Shown in pieces: positions 11,329 to 20,106 of a DNA stretch of 64,000 bases (position 1 is its first letter; every line of letters starts with the position of its first letter). Position numbers and translations under genes: made by a program. The notes under the pieces were generated by a model, which saw only the letters and a program-made list of their open reading frames with translations, was not told the DNA's origin and did no database searches. The stretch spans positions 62,001 through 126,000 of the forward strand of contig RQYE01000003.1 in assembly GCA_004010535.1 (NCBI GenBank), read 5' to 3'. This DNA is from Coriobacteriales bacterium OH1046 (lineage in GTDB: Bacteria > Actinomycetota > Coriobacteriia > Coriobacteriales > Atopobiaceae).

Positions 11329-12957
11329 GTGGCCGGAGAGGTGGACAAGGCCGTCGAGACGGATGCCGCCGCCCACGAGCGGCAGATGGCTTCCGCAGGA
11401 AGATCAGCCGTGCTCATGAGCTCGCTCGTCATCGTGAGCCGCATCACCGGCTTCGTCCGCACGTGGGCGCAAGCCTACGCCATCGGCGCCACCATCCTCG
11501 CGAGCTGCTATGCGGTCGCCAACAACCTCCCCACCCAGATCTACGAGATCGTCACGGCGGGCATGCTCGTCACCGCGTTTCTGCCGGTCTACATGTCGGT
11601 CAAGAAGCGCCTCGGGCAGGCGGCCGCGAGCGGCTATGTCTCCAACCTCGCCTCCATCGTCTTCATCCTCACGGCGGCGGTCACGCTCCTCTCGGTCGTC
11701 TTCGCGGTCGAGCTCGTCTGGACGCAGTCCTTCTCGGCTGCGGAGGGTTTCGACTCCGACCTTGCAGCGTGGTTCTTCCGCTTCTTCGCCATCGAGATCG
11801 TGCTCTACGCGCTCTCGACCATCTTCTCGGGCGTGGTGAACGCTGAGCGCGACTACCTGTGGTCGTCGATCGCGCCCATCTTCAACAACGTGGTCACCAT
11901 CTCGTCGTTTCTGCTCTACGCCCTGCTGGCCGATAGCAGCCCCGGCCTCGCCCTCGTCATCCTCGCCCTCGGCAATCCCATCGGCGTCTTCGTGCAGATG
12001 GCGCTCCAGATCCCCTCGATGCGCCGCCACGGCATCCGCGTGCGCTTCCGCATCGACCTCTCGGATCCGGCGCTCAAGGACACGCTCAAGATAGGCGTGC
12101 CCTCCATCGTCATCCTCATCACCTCGTTCGTGACGGCGTCCATCCAGATGAACGCCACCCTCAGCTTCACGCCGATCGGTGCGTCCGTGGCCGATTACGC
12201 CCACCCGTGGTTCACGCTGCCCTATGCCGTCCTCTGTGTGCCCATCATGACGACGCTCTTCACCGAGCTTTCCGACGAGTATGCGCGCGGGCGCGTTGAG
12301 GATTTCTGCCGCACGGTCTCGACGGGATCCACGCAGATCTTCTTCTTCCTGATCCCCTTCGCGCTCTACCTCATGGTGTTCGCCACGCCGCTCATCTCCA
12401 TCTTCGGCACGCGCTTCTCGGAGGAGGCCATCGTGCTCGCCTCGGTCTACCTCGCCGCGCGCGCGCCCTCGCTTCCCGTGTACGGCGTGGGCATGTACCT
12501 GCAGAAGGTCTTCTCGTCCACGCGCAAGATGGGGCTGTTCGCCTTCGCCAACATGTTGGGCTCGGCGCTCCAGGTCGCGCTGCTGCTCTTCGCGGCCCCG
12601 CGCATCGGCCTCTGGTTCGTGCCCTTCACCTCGTTCATCTTCTTCGCATTCTTCGATGCGCTCATGTTCGTGCTCCTGAAGCGCGACTATCCCTCCATCG
12701 CCCTCCGCCCGATCTTCGCGGGCATCCTCCGCTCGATCGCCTTGGGCGCTCTAGGCGCTGCGGCGGGCTGGATCATCCTGCACTTCGCCACACCCCTCTT
12801 CGCAGCGCGTTTCTCGCTGCTCGTCCGTTCGATCCTGCTCTGCGCGGTTGCGGGTATCCCGTCCGTCGTCGTGACCTATGGGACGGCGCTCGCCCTCAAG
12901 GTTCCCGAGGCCGGCGTCATCTCCGTCTTGATCGGCCGCCTCCGCAGGCGGAGCTAG
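11329..12957 (+). CDS. murJ: MurJ/MviN-family lipid II flippase
   Basis: A 542-residue polytopic membrane protein of the MurJ (MviN) family in the MOP superfamily, which moves lipid II across the membrane for peptidoglycan synthesis. The conserved N-terminal stretch SSLVIVSRITGFVRTWAQAYAIGA is present, followed by around 14 hydrophobic segments and the mid-region YDLPYAVLCVPIMTTLFTELSDE-like sequence (here FTLPYAVLCVPIMTTLF). The start is a GTG immediately after the ybaK stop, with GAGGAGG seven bases upstream. It is followed by a peptidoglycan-bridge enzyme, which fits a cell-wall role. Confidence 0.92.
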   Translation: MAGEVDKAVETDAAAHERQMASAGRSAVLMSSLVIVSRITGFVRTWAQAYAIGATILASCYAVANNLPTQIYEIVTAGMLVTAFLPVYMSVKKRLGQAAASGYVSNLASIVFILTAAVTLLSVVFAVELVWTQSFSAAEGFDSDLAAWFFRFFAIEIVLYALSTIFSGVVNAERDYLWSSIAPIFNNVVTISSFLLYALLADSSPGLALVILALGNPIGVFVQMALQIPSMRRHGIRVRFRIDLSDPALKDTLKIGVPSIVILITSFVTASIQMNATLSFTPIGASVADYAHPWFTLPYAVLCVPIMTTLFTELSDEYARGRVEDFCRTVSTGSTQIFFFLIPFALYLMVFATPLISIFGTRFSEEAIVLASVYLAARAPSLPVYGVGMYLQKVFSSTRKMGLFAFANMLGSALQVALLLFAAPRIGLWFVPFTSFIFFAFFDALMFVLLKRDYPSIALRPIFAGILRSIALGALGAAAGWIILHFATPLFAARFSLLVRSILLCAVAGIPSVVVTYGTALALKVPEAGVISVLIGRLRRRS

Positions 12958-12968
12958 AGGAGGAATCC

Positions 12969-15221
12969 ATGCAGCTCGTCAAGCTCTCGTTTTCCGAATT
13001 CGAAGACCGTGCCGCCGAACTCGGGGTGGAGCTTCCGATCGAGCAGACCGCGGCATGGGCGCGTTTCGAGTCCGCTGTGGAGGGACGCCGATCTTGGGGC
13101 TCCTTCGCCATCGTGGACGGGGGGAAGGCCATCGCGCTCATCTCGTTCATGGACTACGAGACCCACGGCTACCACTACCTGCGCGCCCATCATGGTCCCG
13201 TCTGGGTCGAAACATGCACGTACGAACTCGAGGAGCGCGTGCTCGCGGCCATCGCCGCCCATGTCCGCGCCCACGACCGCCGCGTGGCGTTCTGCCGCCT
13301 CCCCGTCTCCTTCGAGCACGCCATCTGCGAGGAGGTCCTTTCCACGGTGCCCTACGACGAGACGGTCGTCATCGACCTCTCCGGCACGCCCGAGGACATC
13401 CTCGCACGCATGAAGGCACGCGGCAGGCGCGATGTGCGCAAATCGCTGCGCGAGAGCCCGGCCGTCTATGCCGACGAAACCGGCAATGCCTGCAGCTCCT
13501 TCGACGAGTTCTATAAGATCATGCTCGAGACGGGCGAGCGCGATGGCTTCACGCCGGCACCGCGATCCGACTACGAGGCGATGATGCGCGAACTGGGCGG
13601 GGAGCGCTGCCGCGTCTTCGGCGGACGCATCGATGGGCGCCTTGTCAACTGGGATATGGTCACCATCGCGGGCACGCGGGCAAGCCGCTACTACGGCGCG
13701 TCGCGCACCGATGTCGAGAAGCGCAATCTTCTGACCGATGGGCTCATCTACTTCGAGAGCTGCGCGCTTTCCCAGCGCGGCTGCACGAGCTTCGACCAGA
13801 TGGGCGTGGGTTCCGCAGCCTATCCCGGCCTGTCATCGCTCAATACCTTCAAGTCCAAGTTCGCCGAGAAGACCACCCCTGTCGCCCCCGATCGCGACCT
13901 CGTGGTGAAGCCCGCCTTCTACAAGGCGCTCCAAGCCGCCAAGGCGCTCCGCGCAAGGTTGCGCGGACTCCGCAGGCCCGCCCGCGAGGAGCCCGCAGCC
14001 TCGCGCGAGGACATCCTGCCCGTGCTCTTGGGCGGCGACCTTTCCATCTACGCGCTCGGCCGCCAGTTCCACGAGGCCTACGGCGTCAGATCCATCGCGC
14101 TCCACCAGGCATTCATCGCCGCCATCGAGCGCTCGTCCATCTTCAAGCTCCGTGCGGTTCCCTCCACAGACGATACGGCCATCCGCGCCGAGGTCGCCGC
14201 CATCGCCGCCGCGCATCCCGACAAGCGCGTCATCCTCATGGCGAACACCGATCCCCAGATCGAGCAGCTCTCCCGCATCCAAGCGGAGCTGCCGGCCAAC
14301 GTCATCTGCCCGATTCCCTCCGCAGAGATCCTCGCGCTCGTCTCCGACAAGGCCGCCTTCGGCGAGCTCGCAGCCAAGCACGGCCTCAGGGTGCCCATGT
14401 CCCAGGTCATCGATCTCACGGGTACCGAACGCGTTGTATCCTCGATCGCATTTCCGATCGTGGCCAAACCCGCTCGCTCCGCCCGCTTCATGGCCTACTA
14501 CGAGCAGGGCTTCAAGAAGGTCTATGCGCTCGATTCCCAGGATGAGCTCGATGCGCTCGTGGCCCGCTTGCGCGCCGCGGGCTATGCGGACCCCTTCATC
14601 TTGCAGGAGCGCATCGACGGCGACGACAGCTGCATGGGTGCCATCACCTGCTATCTGGATGCCGACGGGGCGATGCGCCTCTGGAGCGGCGCGCAGGCCC
14701 TGCTCGAGGATCATGCGCCCACCATGCGCGGCAATTCGGTCGCCCTGCTCACGCGCCCGATGAAGGAACTGCGCAAACCGGTCGGGGAGCTGCTCGCCTC
14801 CATCGGCTACACGGGCTTTGTGGAGATCGACGTCAAGCGCGACCCCGCATCGGGGGAGTATCTCTTCTTCGAGGTCAATCCCCGCATCGGCCGCAACTCC
14901 TCTATCGCGGCCTGCGGCGGTGTGAATCCCGTGCGCGTGATGGTGGACGATCTCGTGGATAGGAAGCCGGCGCGCTTGCTCGTTGCCGATGAGCCCGCGC
15001 TCTACACGCTCATCCCGCTTCCGCTGCTGTACCGCTATATCGCCGATCCCGTCCTGCTCGCCGAGGTCAAGGGCCTTGTCAAGGAGAAGCGCGTCTTCAA
15101 TCCGCAGCACTATGGTGCCGAGAAGGATCTTGTCCGCGCGTTCCTCGTGCGTGCGACCGAGCTCAACCAGATCCGCAAGTTCGTCCGCTTCTATCCCAAG
15201 CCTACCTCGAGCTCGTTCTAG
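12969..15221 (+). CDS. FemAB aminoacyltransferase fused to ATP-grasp ligase
   Basis: A 750-residue two-domain protein. Residues ~1-330 resemble FemA/FemB/FemX aminoacyltransferases, which use aminoacyl-tRNA to add residues to the lipid II stem peptide: GYHYLRAHHGPVW, ILARMKARGRRDVRKSLRES, then ASRYYGASRTDVEKRNLLTDGLIYFE. After a basic linker, residues ~357-750 form an ATP-grasp ligase with FPIVAKPARSARFM, PFILQERIDGDDSCMGA and the metal-binding VEIDVKRD..LFFEVNPRIGRNSS. ATP-grasp enzymes such as D-aspartate ligase also build bridge residues. The gene lies 11 bases after murJ with an AGGAGGA site, supporting a wall function. The exact residues added cannot be read from sequence. Confidence 0.82.
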   Translation: MQLVKLSFSEFEDRAAELGVELPIEQTAAWARFESAVEGRRSWGSFAIVDGGKAIALISFMDYETHGYHYLRAHHGPVWVETCTYELEERVLAAIAAHVRAHDRRVAFCRLPVSFEHAICEEVLSTVPYDETVVIDLSGTPEDILARMKARGRRDVRKSLRESPAVYADETGNACSSFDEFYKIMLETGERDGFTPAPRSDYEAMMRELGGERCRVFGGRIDGRLVNWDMVTIAGTRASRYYGASRTDVEKRNLLTDGLIYFESCALSQRGCTSFDQMGVGSAAYPGLSSLNTFKSKFAEKTTPVAPDRDLVVKPAFYKALQAAKALRARLRGLRRPAREEPAASREDILPVLLGGDLSIYALGRQFHEAYGVRSIALHQAFIAAIERSSIFKLRAVPSTDDTAIRAEVAAIAAAHPDKRVILMANTDPQIEQLSRIQAELPANVICPIPSAEILALVSDKAAFGELAAKHGLRVPMSQVIDLTGTERVVSSIAFPIVAKPARSARFMAYYEQGFKKVYALDSQDELDALVARLRAAGYADPFILQERIDGDDSCMGAITCYLDADGAMRLWSGAQALLEDHAPTMRGNSVALLTRPMKELRKPVGELLASIGYTGFVEIDVKRDPASGEYLFFEVNPRIGRNSSIAACGGVNPVRVMVDDLVDRKPARLLVADEPALYTLIPLPLLYRYIADPVLLAEVKGLVKEKRVFNPQHYGAEKDLVRAFLVRATELNQIRKFVRFYPKPTSSSF

Positions 15222-15224
15222 GCC

Positions 15225-17138
15225 ATGGCTGCCGATACGCTGACAGAGCGGCTCGAATCCCTGGCGGCCGAGGTTGCCCAGGTTCCCCAAGAGCCGGGTT
15301 GCTATCTCTGGAAAGACGCCTCGGATACCGTCATCTACGTGGGCAAGGCGAAGAATCTGCGCGCCCGCATGCGCCACTACGTCACGCTCTCCGACGAGCG
15401 TGCGAAGATCCCCCTCATGATGGAGACCGTGCGCTCCTTCGATTACGTGGTCGTGGAGAGCGAGCACGAGGCCTTGGTGCTCGAGCGCAACCTCATCGCC
15501 CAATACCATCCCTACTACAACGTCGATTTCAAGGACGATAAGAGCTATCCCTTCATCGCCATCACCGAGGGCGATGTGTTCCCCGCGATCAAATACACCC
15601 GCGAGCGCCACCGGAAGGGCACGCGTTACTTCGGGCCCTATACCGATGCGCGCGCAGCTAAGAAGACCATCGAGACGCTCCGCAAGGTCGTGCCCGTCTG
15701 CACGGGCGCCTGCGCCGAGTGGAAGCGCGCCATCCGCCTGCTCGAGAGACATCCCGAAGATGCCGCCGTGGCCAATCTCGTCCTTGCGGGCACGGGAAAG
15801 CCCTGCTTCGACTACCACGTGGGCAAGGGACCGGGCGTGTGCGTGGGCGCTATCGGCACCGTCGAGTATGCGCGCCATATCGCCCAAGTCGAGGGATTCC
15901 TACGGGGCGAGCGCGCGAGCATCGTCGCCGAGGTTGCCGAGCAGATGCGCGAGGCTGCCGCCGACCTCGACTTCGAGAAGGCCGCTCGCCTGAAGGCGCG
16001 CCTCGATGCCATCGCCGCGCTCGAGGATCGCCAGCAGGTAGAGCTCTCCGCCTCGATCAATGCCGATCTCATCGGCATCTACCGCGAGGAGACCATCAGC
16101 TGCGCCTGCGTCTTCGTCGTGCGCGAGGGCATCACCGTGCGTTCGGTCGAGTTCATCCTCGACAAGGGCCTCGATATCTCCGAGGAAGAGCTCGTCGAGG
16201 GTTTCGTCAAGCGCTACTACGAGGAGACGGAGGACATACCCGCCGAGGTCGAGCTTGCCGTCGAGCTTGCCGATGCCGACCTCATCGAGGGCTGGCTTGC
16301 CGACAAGCGCGGCCATAAGGTCCGGCTGCATGTTCCCCAGCGCGGCGGCAAGCGCCATCTCCTCGAGAAAGCCGCAGCCAATGCCCGTCATGCCCTCATG
16401 CGCTACATGATGCGCACGGGCTACGCCGACGACCGCACCAACGTGGCGCTCCGCGAGCTCGAGAGCGCGTTGGCGCTCGATGCCCCGCCGCTGCGCATCG
16501 AGTGCTTCGACATCTCCACGCTCCATGGGCAGTTCACGGTCGCCTCGATGGTGGTCTTCACCGACGGACGCCCCGACAAGGGACAGTACCGTCGCTTCAA
16601 GGTGCGTGCGGAGCTCGACGAGGCCAACGACGTCCTCTCGATGTCGGAGGTGCTGGGCAGGCGCTATGCCCCCGAGCGCATGGCCGACGGGCGTTTCGGG
16701 AGCAGACCCGACCTACTCGTGGTAGACGGCGGCAAGCCGCAGCTCACGGCTGCCATAAGCCAGCTCGCCGGCCTCGGGCTCGACATCCCCGTGTGCGGGT
16801 TGGCCAAGTCCGATGAGGAGCTGTTCGTCCCTTGGGATGATGCGCCCATTGTGCTGCCGAGCGGCTCGGCCTCGCTCTATCTCATCAAGCAGGTGCGCGA
16901 TGAGAGCCACCGCTTCGCCATCACCTTTCATCGGCAGCTGCGCGACAAGGCCATGACCGTCTCGATCCTCGACGAGATCGAGGGCGTCGGACCCAAGCGC
17001 AAGCGGCTGCTCATGCGCGCATTCGGCTCGATGAGGCGCTTGAAGGCGGCGACGCTGGATGAGATAGCCGCAGTCGACGGCATTCCCGGGAATGTGGCGG
17101 AGGCTATTCACGCCGGCATCCATGTGCTCGACCGGTGA
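15225..17138 (+). CDS. uvrC: Excinuclease ABC subunit C
   Basis: A 637-residue UvrC, which makes the dual incisions of nucleotide excision repair. The N-terminal GIY-YIG nuclease is recognisable (PQEPGCYLWKD..VIYVGKAKNLRARMRHY), then a UvrB-interacting segment (ADLDFEKAARLKARLDAIAALE), the RNase H-like endonuclease region (IECFDISTLHGQFTVASMVVFTDG, DLLVVDGGKPQLTAA) and C-terminal helix-hairpin-helix motifs (LDEIEGVGPKRKRLLMRAFGS, IAAVDGIPGNVAEAI). Its stop codon TGA falls inside a half copy of the REP core (GGTGACAAGGGGA). Confidence 0.97.
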   Translation: MAADTLTERLESLAAEVAQVPQEPGCYLWKDASDTVIYVGKAKNLRARMRHYVTLSDERAKIPLMMETVRSFDYVVVESEHEALVLERNLIAQYHPYYNVDFKDDKSYPFIAITEGDVFPAIKYTRERHRKGTRYFGPYTDARAAKKTIETLRKVVPVCTGACAEWKRAIRLLERHPEDAAVANLVLAGTGKPCFDYHVGKGPGVCVGAIGTVEYARHIAQVEGFLRGERASIVAEVAEQMREAAADLDFEKAARLKARLDAIAALEDRQQVELSASINADLIGIYREETISCACVFVVREGITVRSVEFILDKGLDISEEELVEGFVKRYYEETEDIPAEVELAVELADADLIEGWLADKRGHKVRLHVPQRGGKRHLLEKAAANARHALMRYMMRTGYADDRTNVALRELESALALDAPPLRIECFDISTLHGQFTVASMVVFTDGRPDKGQYRRFKVRAELDEANDVLSMSEVLGRRYAPERMADGRFGSRPDLLVVDGGKPQLTAAISQLAGLGLDIPVCGLAKSDEELFVPWDDAPIVLPSGSASLYLIKQVRDESHRFAITFHRQLRDKAMTVSILDEIEGVGPKRKRLLMRAFGSMRRLKAATLDEIAAVDGIPGNVAEAIHAGIHVLDR

Positions 17139-17146
17139 CAAGGGGA
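17135..17146. repeat. Half REP core at the uvrC stop codon
   Basis: The sequence GTGACAAGGGGA equals the first 12 bases of the REP unit seen complete at 58280. No complementary arm follows. The TGA of uvrC is inside it, as is the TGA of pepF in the copy at 56135. It may be a decayed REP or chance similarity. Confidence 0.45.
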
Positions 17147-17327
17147 GGGGGTGCCCATCGCGCAGGGGAGGGGCCGCTGGTCATATGCCGAGGGGACCGG
17201 TCACATACCACGCACAATACCTGCAAGTTTTATCAATAGCGTATTTCTTCCAGCGAGTCAACCCATGGTCCTCAGGCCTTCCGCGTGCGAACGTATCTGC
17301 ACCGCCTGTCGGCATGGGCTTTATGCA

Positions 17328-17357
17328 TTCGGATATTCAAAATATTCTATATACAAT
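17328..17357 (+). promoter_or_regulatory. Possible promoter of the SBP/sialic-acid operon
   Basis: Within the 267-nt gap after uvrC an AT-rich patch carries TACAAT (17352-17357, five of six matches to the -10 consensus), with only a weak -35 (TTCGGA, 17328). Transcription from here would give a leader of about 40 nt before the ATG at 17406. I see no clear operator. Confidence 0.4.
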
Positions 17358-17405
17358 CTATGGCTGCAATGGGAGCAGCCAGCAGGAAGGAAGAAAGAGG
17401 CAACC

Positions 17406-19016
17406 ATGAACGAAAAGCTTACGCGTCGCGCGTTCCTCGGCGCTGCCGGTGGCGCAGCACTTGCGCTCGCCGCCTGCAACGATGGCGGAGAAGGTGGCGG
17501 CGGAGGCGACGAAGGCGGGTCCGAGGGCGGGTCCGAGTCCACCACGGGTGGCGCTGTCCTTACCGTGGGTTCTGCATACGGTCCCAGCTCCTTCGATCCC
17601 GCCAACTGCTCCTCGGCGTTCTGCCTGAGCGCCAACATGAACGTCATGGAGGGCATCTACGATATCGATTTCCATGACTACAGCACCCGCGATGGCCTCT
17701 GCGTCGGCGATCCCGCGTGGGTTGACGACACCCACTCCGAGATCACCCTGCGCGACGGCGCCGCCTTCTCCGACGGCACCCCCGTCACACCCGAGGACGT
17801 CATCTTCTCGTACGAGCGCGCCACTGCCGAGGGCGGCATGTACGTCTCGTTCCTCACCATGATCACCGGTATCGAGAAGAAGGACGACAAGACCCTTACC
17901 GTCACGGTCACCATCCCCAAGTTCTCGCTGCTCAAGGAGCGTCTCGGCATCATTAAGGTCATGCCGCAGACCCTCACTGTAGATGAGGCCGCCGCCAAGC
18001 CCGTCGGTACCGGACCTTGGATGTACGACGAGGTTTCCGACACCTATGTCGTCATGGTCCCCAACCCCAACTACAACGGCGCCCATCCCGCCCAGGATAC
18101 CCAGCTCCGCATCGATTCGATGACCGACCCGACCGCCCGCGTGACGGCCCAGTCCGAGGGCACCACCCTCATCTCCGAGTCCGTCCCGCCCGACAGCATC
18201 GCCCAGGTCGAGGGCGCCGGCTGCCGCGTCGACCAGGTCAACGGCTTCGGCACCCGCTTCATCATGTTCAACGTCAAGAAGGCCCCATGGGATGACGTCA
18301 AGGTCCGTCAAGCCGTCATGTATGCCCTCAACACCGACAACATGATCGCCAACGCCTTCTCCGGCCTCGCGAACAAGCCCAGCTGCTACCTGCCGAGCAC
18401 CTTCACCAACTACCACAAGGCCTCCACGGTCTACGAGTACGATCTCGATAAGGCCACCGCGCTCCTTACCGAGTCCGGCGTCACCCCCGGCACCATCGAG
18501 CTCCGCACCACCGACAACGCCCAGGTCGTCTCCATGGGTACCCAGGCCCAGCAGGATCTTCAGGCGCTCGGTTTCACGGTGAACCTGACCTCCGACCAGT
18601 CCCCGGCAACCTACGCTGCCATCGACCAGGCCGACGACTCCTGGGACATCCTCATCGCCCCCGGCGATCCGTCCTGTTTCGGCGGCGACACCGACCTGCT
18701 GCTCAATTGGTGGTACGGTGACAACATCTGGATGAAGACCCGTTGCGCATGGAACGGCAGCGATGAGTGGAAGCGCGTCAACGAGCTCATGGCCCAGGCC
18801 CTCGGACAGTCCGGTGCCGATCAACAGAACAGCTGGAACGAGGTGTTCGACATCCTCGCCGACAACTGCGTGCTCTATCCTATCCTCCAGGTCGTCACCC
18901 CGACGGCTTCTTGGATCGAGAATGCCAGCCCCGCTGGCCAGAAGGTCACCTCCAATTTCGCCGGCATCGGCACCACGGGAGTCTCCCTCACCGATGTCGC
19001 CACGGTCAACGGCTAG
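17406..19016 (+). CDS. SBP_bac_5-family substrate-binding lipoprotein (probable sialic acid transporter SatA type)
   Basis: A 536-residue extracytoplasmic solute receptor of the peptide/nickel (DppA, SBP_bac_5) family. The N-terminus has twin arginines (TRRAFLG), a hydrophobic core and a lipobox ending LAAC at about residue 24, so it is a Tat-type lipoprotein, followed by a glycine/glutamate-rich linker. Family motifs include SFDPANCSS, LRDGAAFSDGTPVTPEDVIFSYERA and VKVRQAVMYALNTDNMI. The ATG at 17406 follows AGGAAGGAAG. It is the first gene of a four-gene ABC transporter feeding into nan catabolic genes; SatABCD of Haemophilus ducreyi, a sialic-acid transporter, belongs to this same receptor family. 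Substrate is inferred from context. Confidence 0.82.
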   Translation: MNEKLTRRAFLGAAGGAALALAACNDGGEGGGGGDEGGSEGGSESTTGGAVLTVGSAYGPSSFDPANCSSAFCLSANMNVMEGIYDIDFHDYSTRDGLCVGDPAWVDDTHSEITLRDGAAFSDGTPVTPEDVIFSYERATAEGGMYVSFLTMITGIEKKDDKTLTVTVTIPKFSLLKERLGIIKVMPQTLTVDEAAAKPVGTGPWMYDEVSDTYVVMVPNPNYNGAHPAQDTQLRIDSMTDPTARVTAQSEGTTLISESVPPDSIAQVEGAGCRVDQVNGFGTRFIMFNVKKAPWDDVKVRQAVMYALNTDNMIANAFSGLANKPSCYLPSTFTNYHKASTVYEYDLDKATALLTESGVTPGTIELRTTDNAQVVSMGTQAQQDLQALGFTVNLTSDQSPATYAAIDQADDSWDILIAPGDPSCFGGDTDLLLNWWYGDNIWMKTRCAWNGSDEWKRVNELMAQALGQSGADQQNSWNEVFDILADNCVLYPILQVVTPTASWIENASPAGQKVTSNFAGIGTTGVSLTDVATVNG

Positions 19017-19066
19017 AGCGCGGAGGTTGCAGCTCGCTCTAACTGCTGATATGCAGTAGATGGGAG

Positions 19067-19091
19067 GCTCGGACGATTCTATCGTCCGAGC
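19067..19091 (+). promoter_or_regulatory. Intercistronic hairpin between receptor and permease genes
   Basis: A perfect 10-bp stem (GCTCGGACGA / TCGTCCGAGC) with loop TTCTA lies in the 131-nt gap. There is no T-run after it, so it is more likely a 3'-end stabiliser or partial terminator that keeps receptor mRNA above permease mRNA. Confidence 0.6.
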
Positions 19092-19147
19092 TTCTCCGCT
19101 GAATGGACAAACTTGCTCTGTCGGATTCTATCTCAGGAGGAGAACAC

Positions 19148-20104
19148 GTGAACAACCTCTTGCGCCTCGTCGGGCGCCGCATCATCGCGCTTCCGATCAT
19201 GGCAATCGGCGTGAGCTTCCTGATCTTCTTCCTTATGTCGTTCTCGCCCATCGACCCCGCCTACAAGGCGCTGGGCGAGGCTGCGACACCGGAGCAGATC
19301 CAGAAGTATCACGAGGATTTCGGCTTGGATGATCCTTGGCCGATCCGCTACGTTCGTTATATGGGCGATCTCGTGCGCGGGGAGCTCGGTACCTATAGCG
19401 CCCGGCGCCGCCCGGTATCAGATCGCATCGCCACCGCGCTCCCCGTCACCATGCAGCTCACCTTCTTCGGCCTGTTCTTGGGGACGATCATCTCATTCAC
19501 CTTGGGTATCCTCGCGGCCCTCTACCGCGACGGATGGCCGGATCAGGTCATCCGGATACTATCGATCGCCGGTCTCGCCACGCCCTCGTTCTGGTTGGCG
19601 GTCCTGCTCATCCTCGTCTTCTCGTCCTTTCTGCATCTCCTGCCCGCCTCGGGACCGCTTCCCAATCCCGCCACCGACTTCGGCGGCTACATGGCACGCA
19701 TGATCATGCCCGCCGTATCGCTTGCGGTGCCGCTCACCGGCCAGATGACGCGTATCGTGCGCACCGCGATGGTCGAGGAGCTCGATAAGGACTACGTGCG
19801 CACGGCGAAGGGCTCCGGACTTCCCAAAGGTGTCATCATCGCCAGGAACGTGCTGCGCAACGCCCTCATCACCCCGGTTACCACGCTCGGTATGAAGATC
19901 GGCTACCTCATGGGCGGCGCCGTCGTCATCGAGGTCATCTTCAACCTGCCCGGCATGGGCATGGCGATTCTGGATGGCGTCTCCGGCAACGAGCCCATGC
20001 TCGTCATGGGCGTCGTCATCGTCGTGGCGCTCTCCTTCATCGTCATCAACATCGTTGTCGACATGCTCTATCTCCTCATCAACCCCAGGATAAGGAGCGT
20101 GTAG
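19148..20104 (+). CDS. ABC transporter permease, DppB type
   Basis: A 318-residue inner-membrane permease of the binding-protein-dependent family, with about six membrane segments. The N-terminal LRLVGRRIIALPIMAIGVSFLIFFLM and the EAA-loop region ELDKDYVRTAKGSGLPKGVIIARNVLRNALITPVTTLG, which docks to the ATPase, are typical of DppB/OppB. The GTG at 19148 is used because it follows a strong AGGAGG at 19135-19140; an upstream in-frame start at 19103 lacks a site. It pairs with the permease half of the next gene. Confidence 0.9.
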   Translation: MNNLLRLVGRRIIALPIMAIGVSFLIFFLMSFSPIDPAYKALGEAATPEQIQKYHEDFGLDDPWPIRYVRYMGDLVRGELGTYSARRRPVSDRIATALPVTMQLTFFGLFLGTIISFTLGILAALYRDGWPDQVIRILSIAGLATPSFWLAVLLILVFSSFLHLLPASGPLPNPATDFGGYMARMIMPAVSLAVPLTGQMTRIVRTAMVEELDKDYVRTAKGSGLPKGVIIARNVLRNALITPVTTLGMKIGYLMGGAVVIEVIFNLPGMGMAILDGVSGNEPMLVMGVVIVVALSFIVINIVVDMLYLLINPRIRSV

Positions 20105-20106
20105 CC

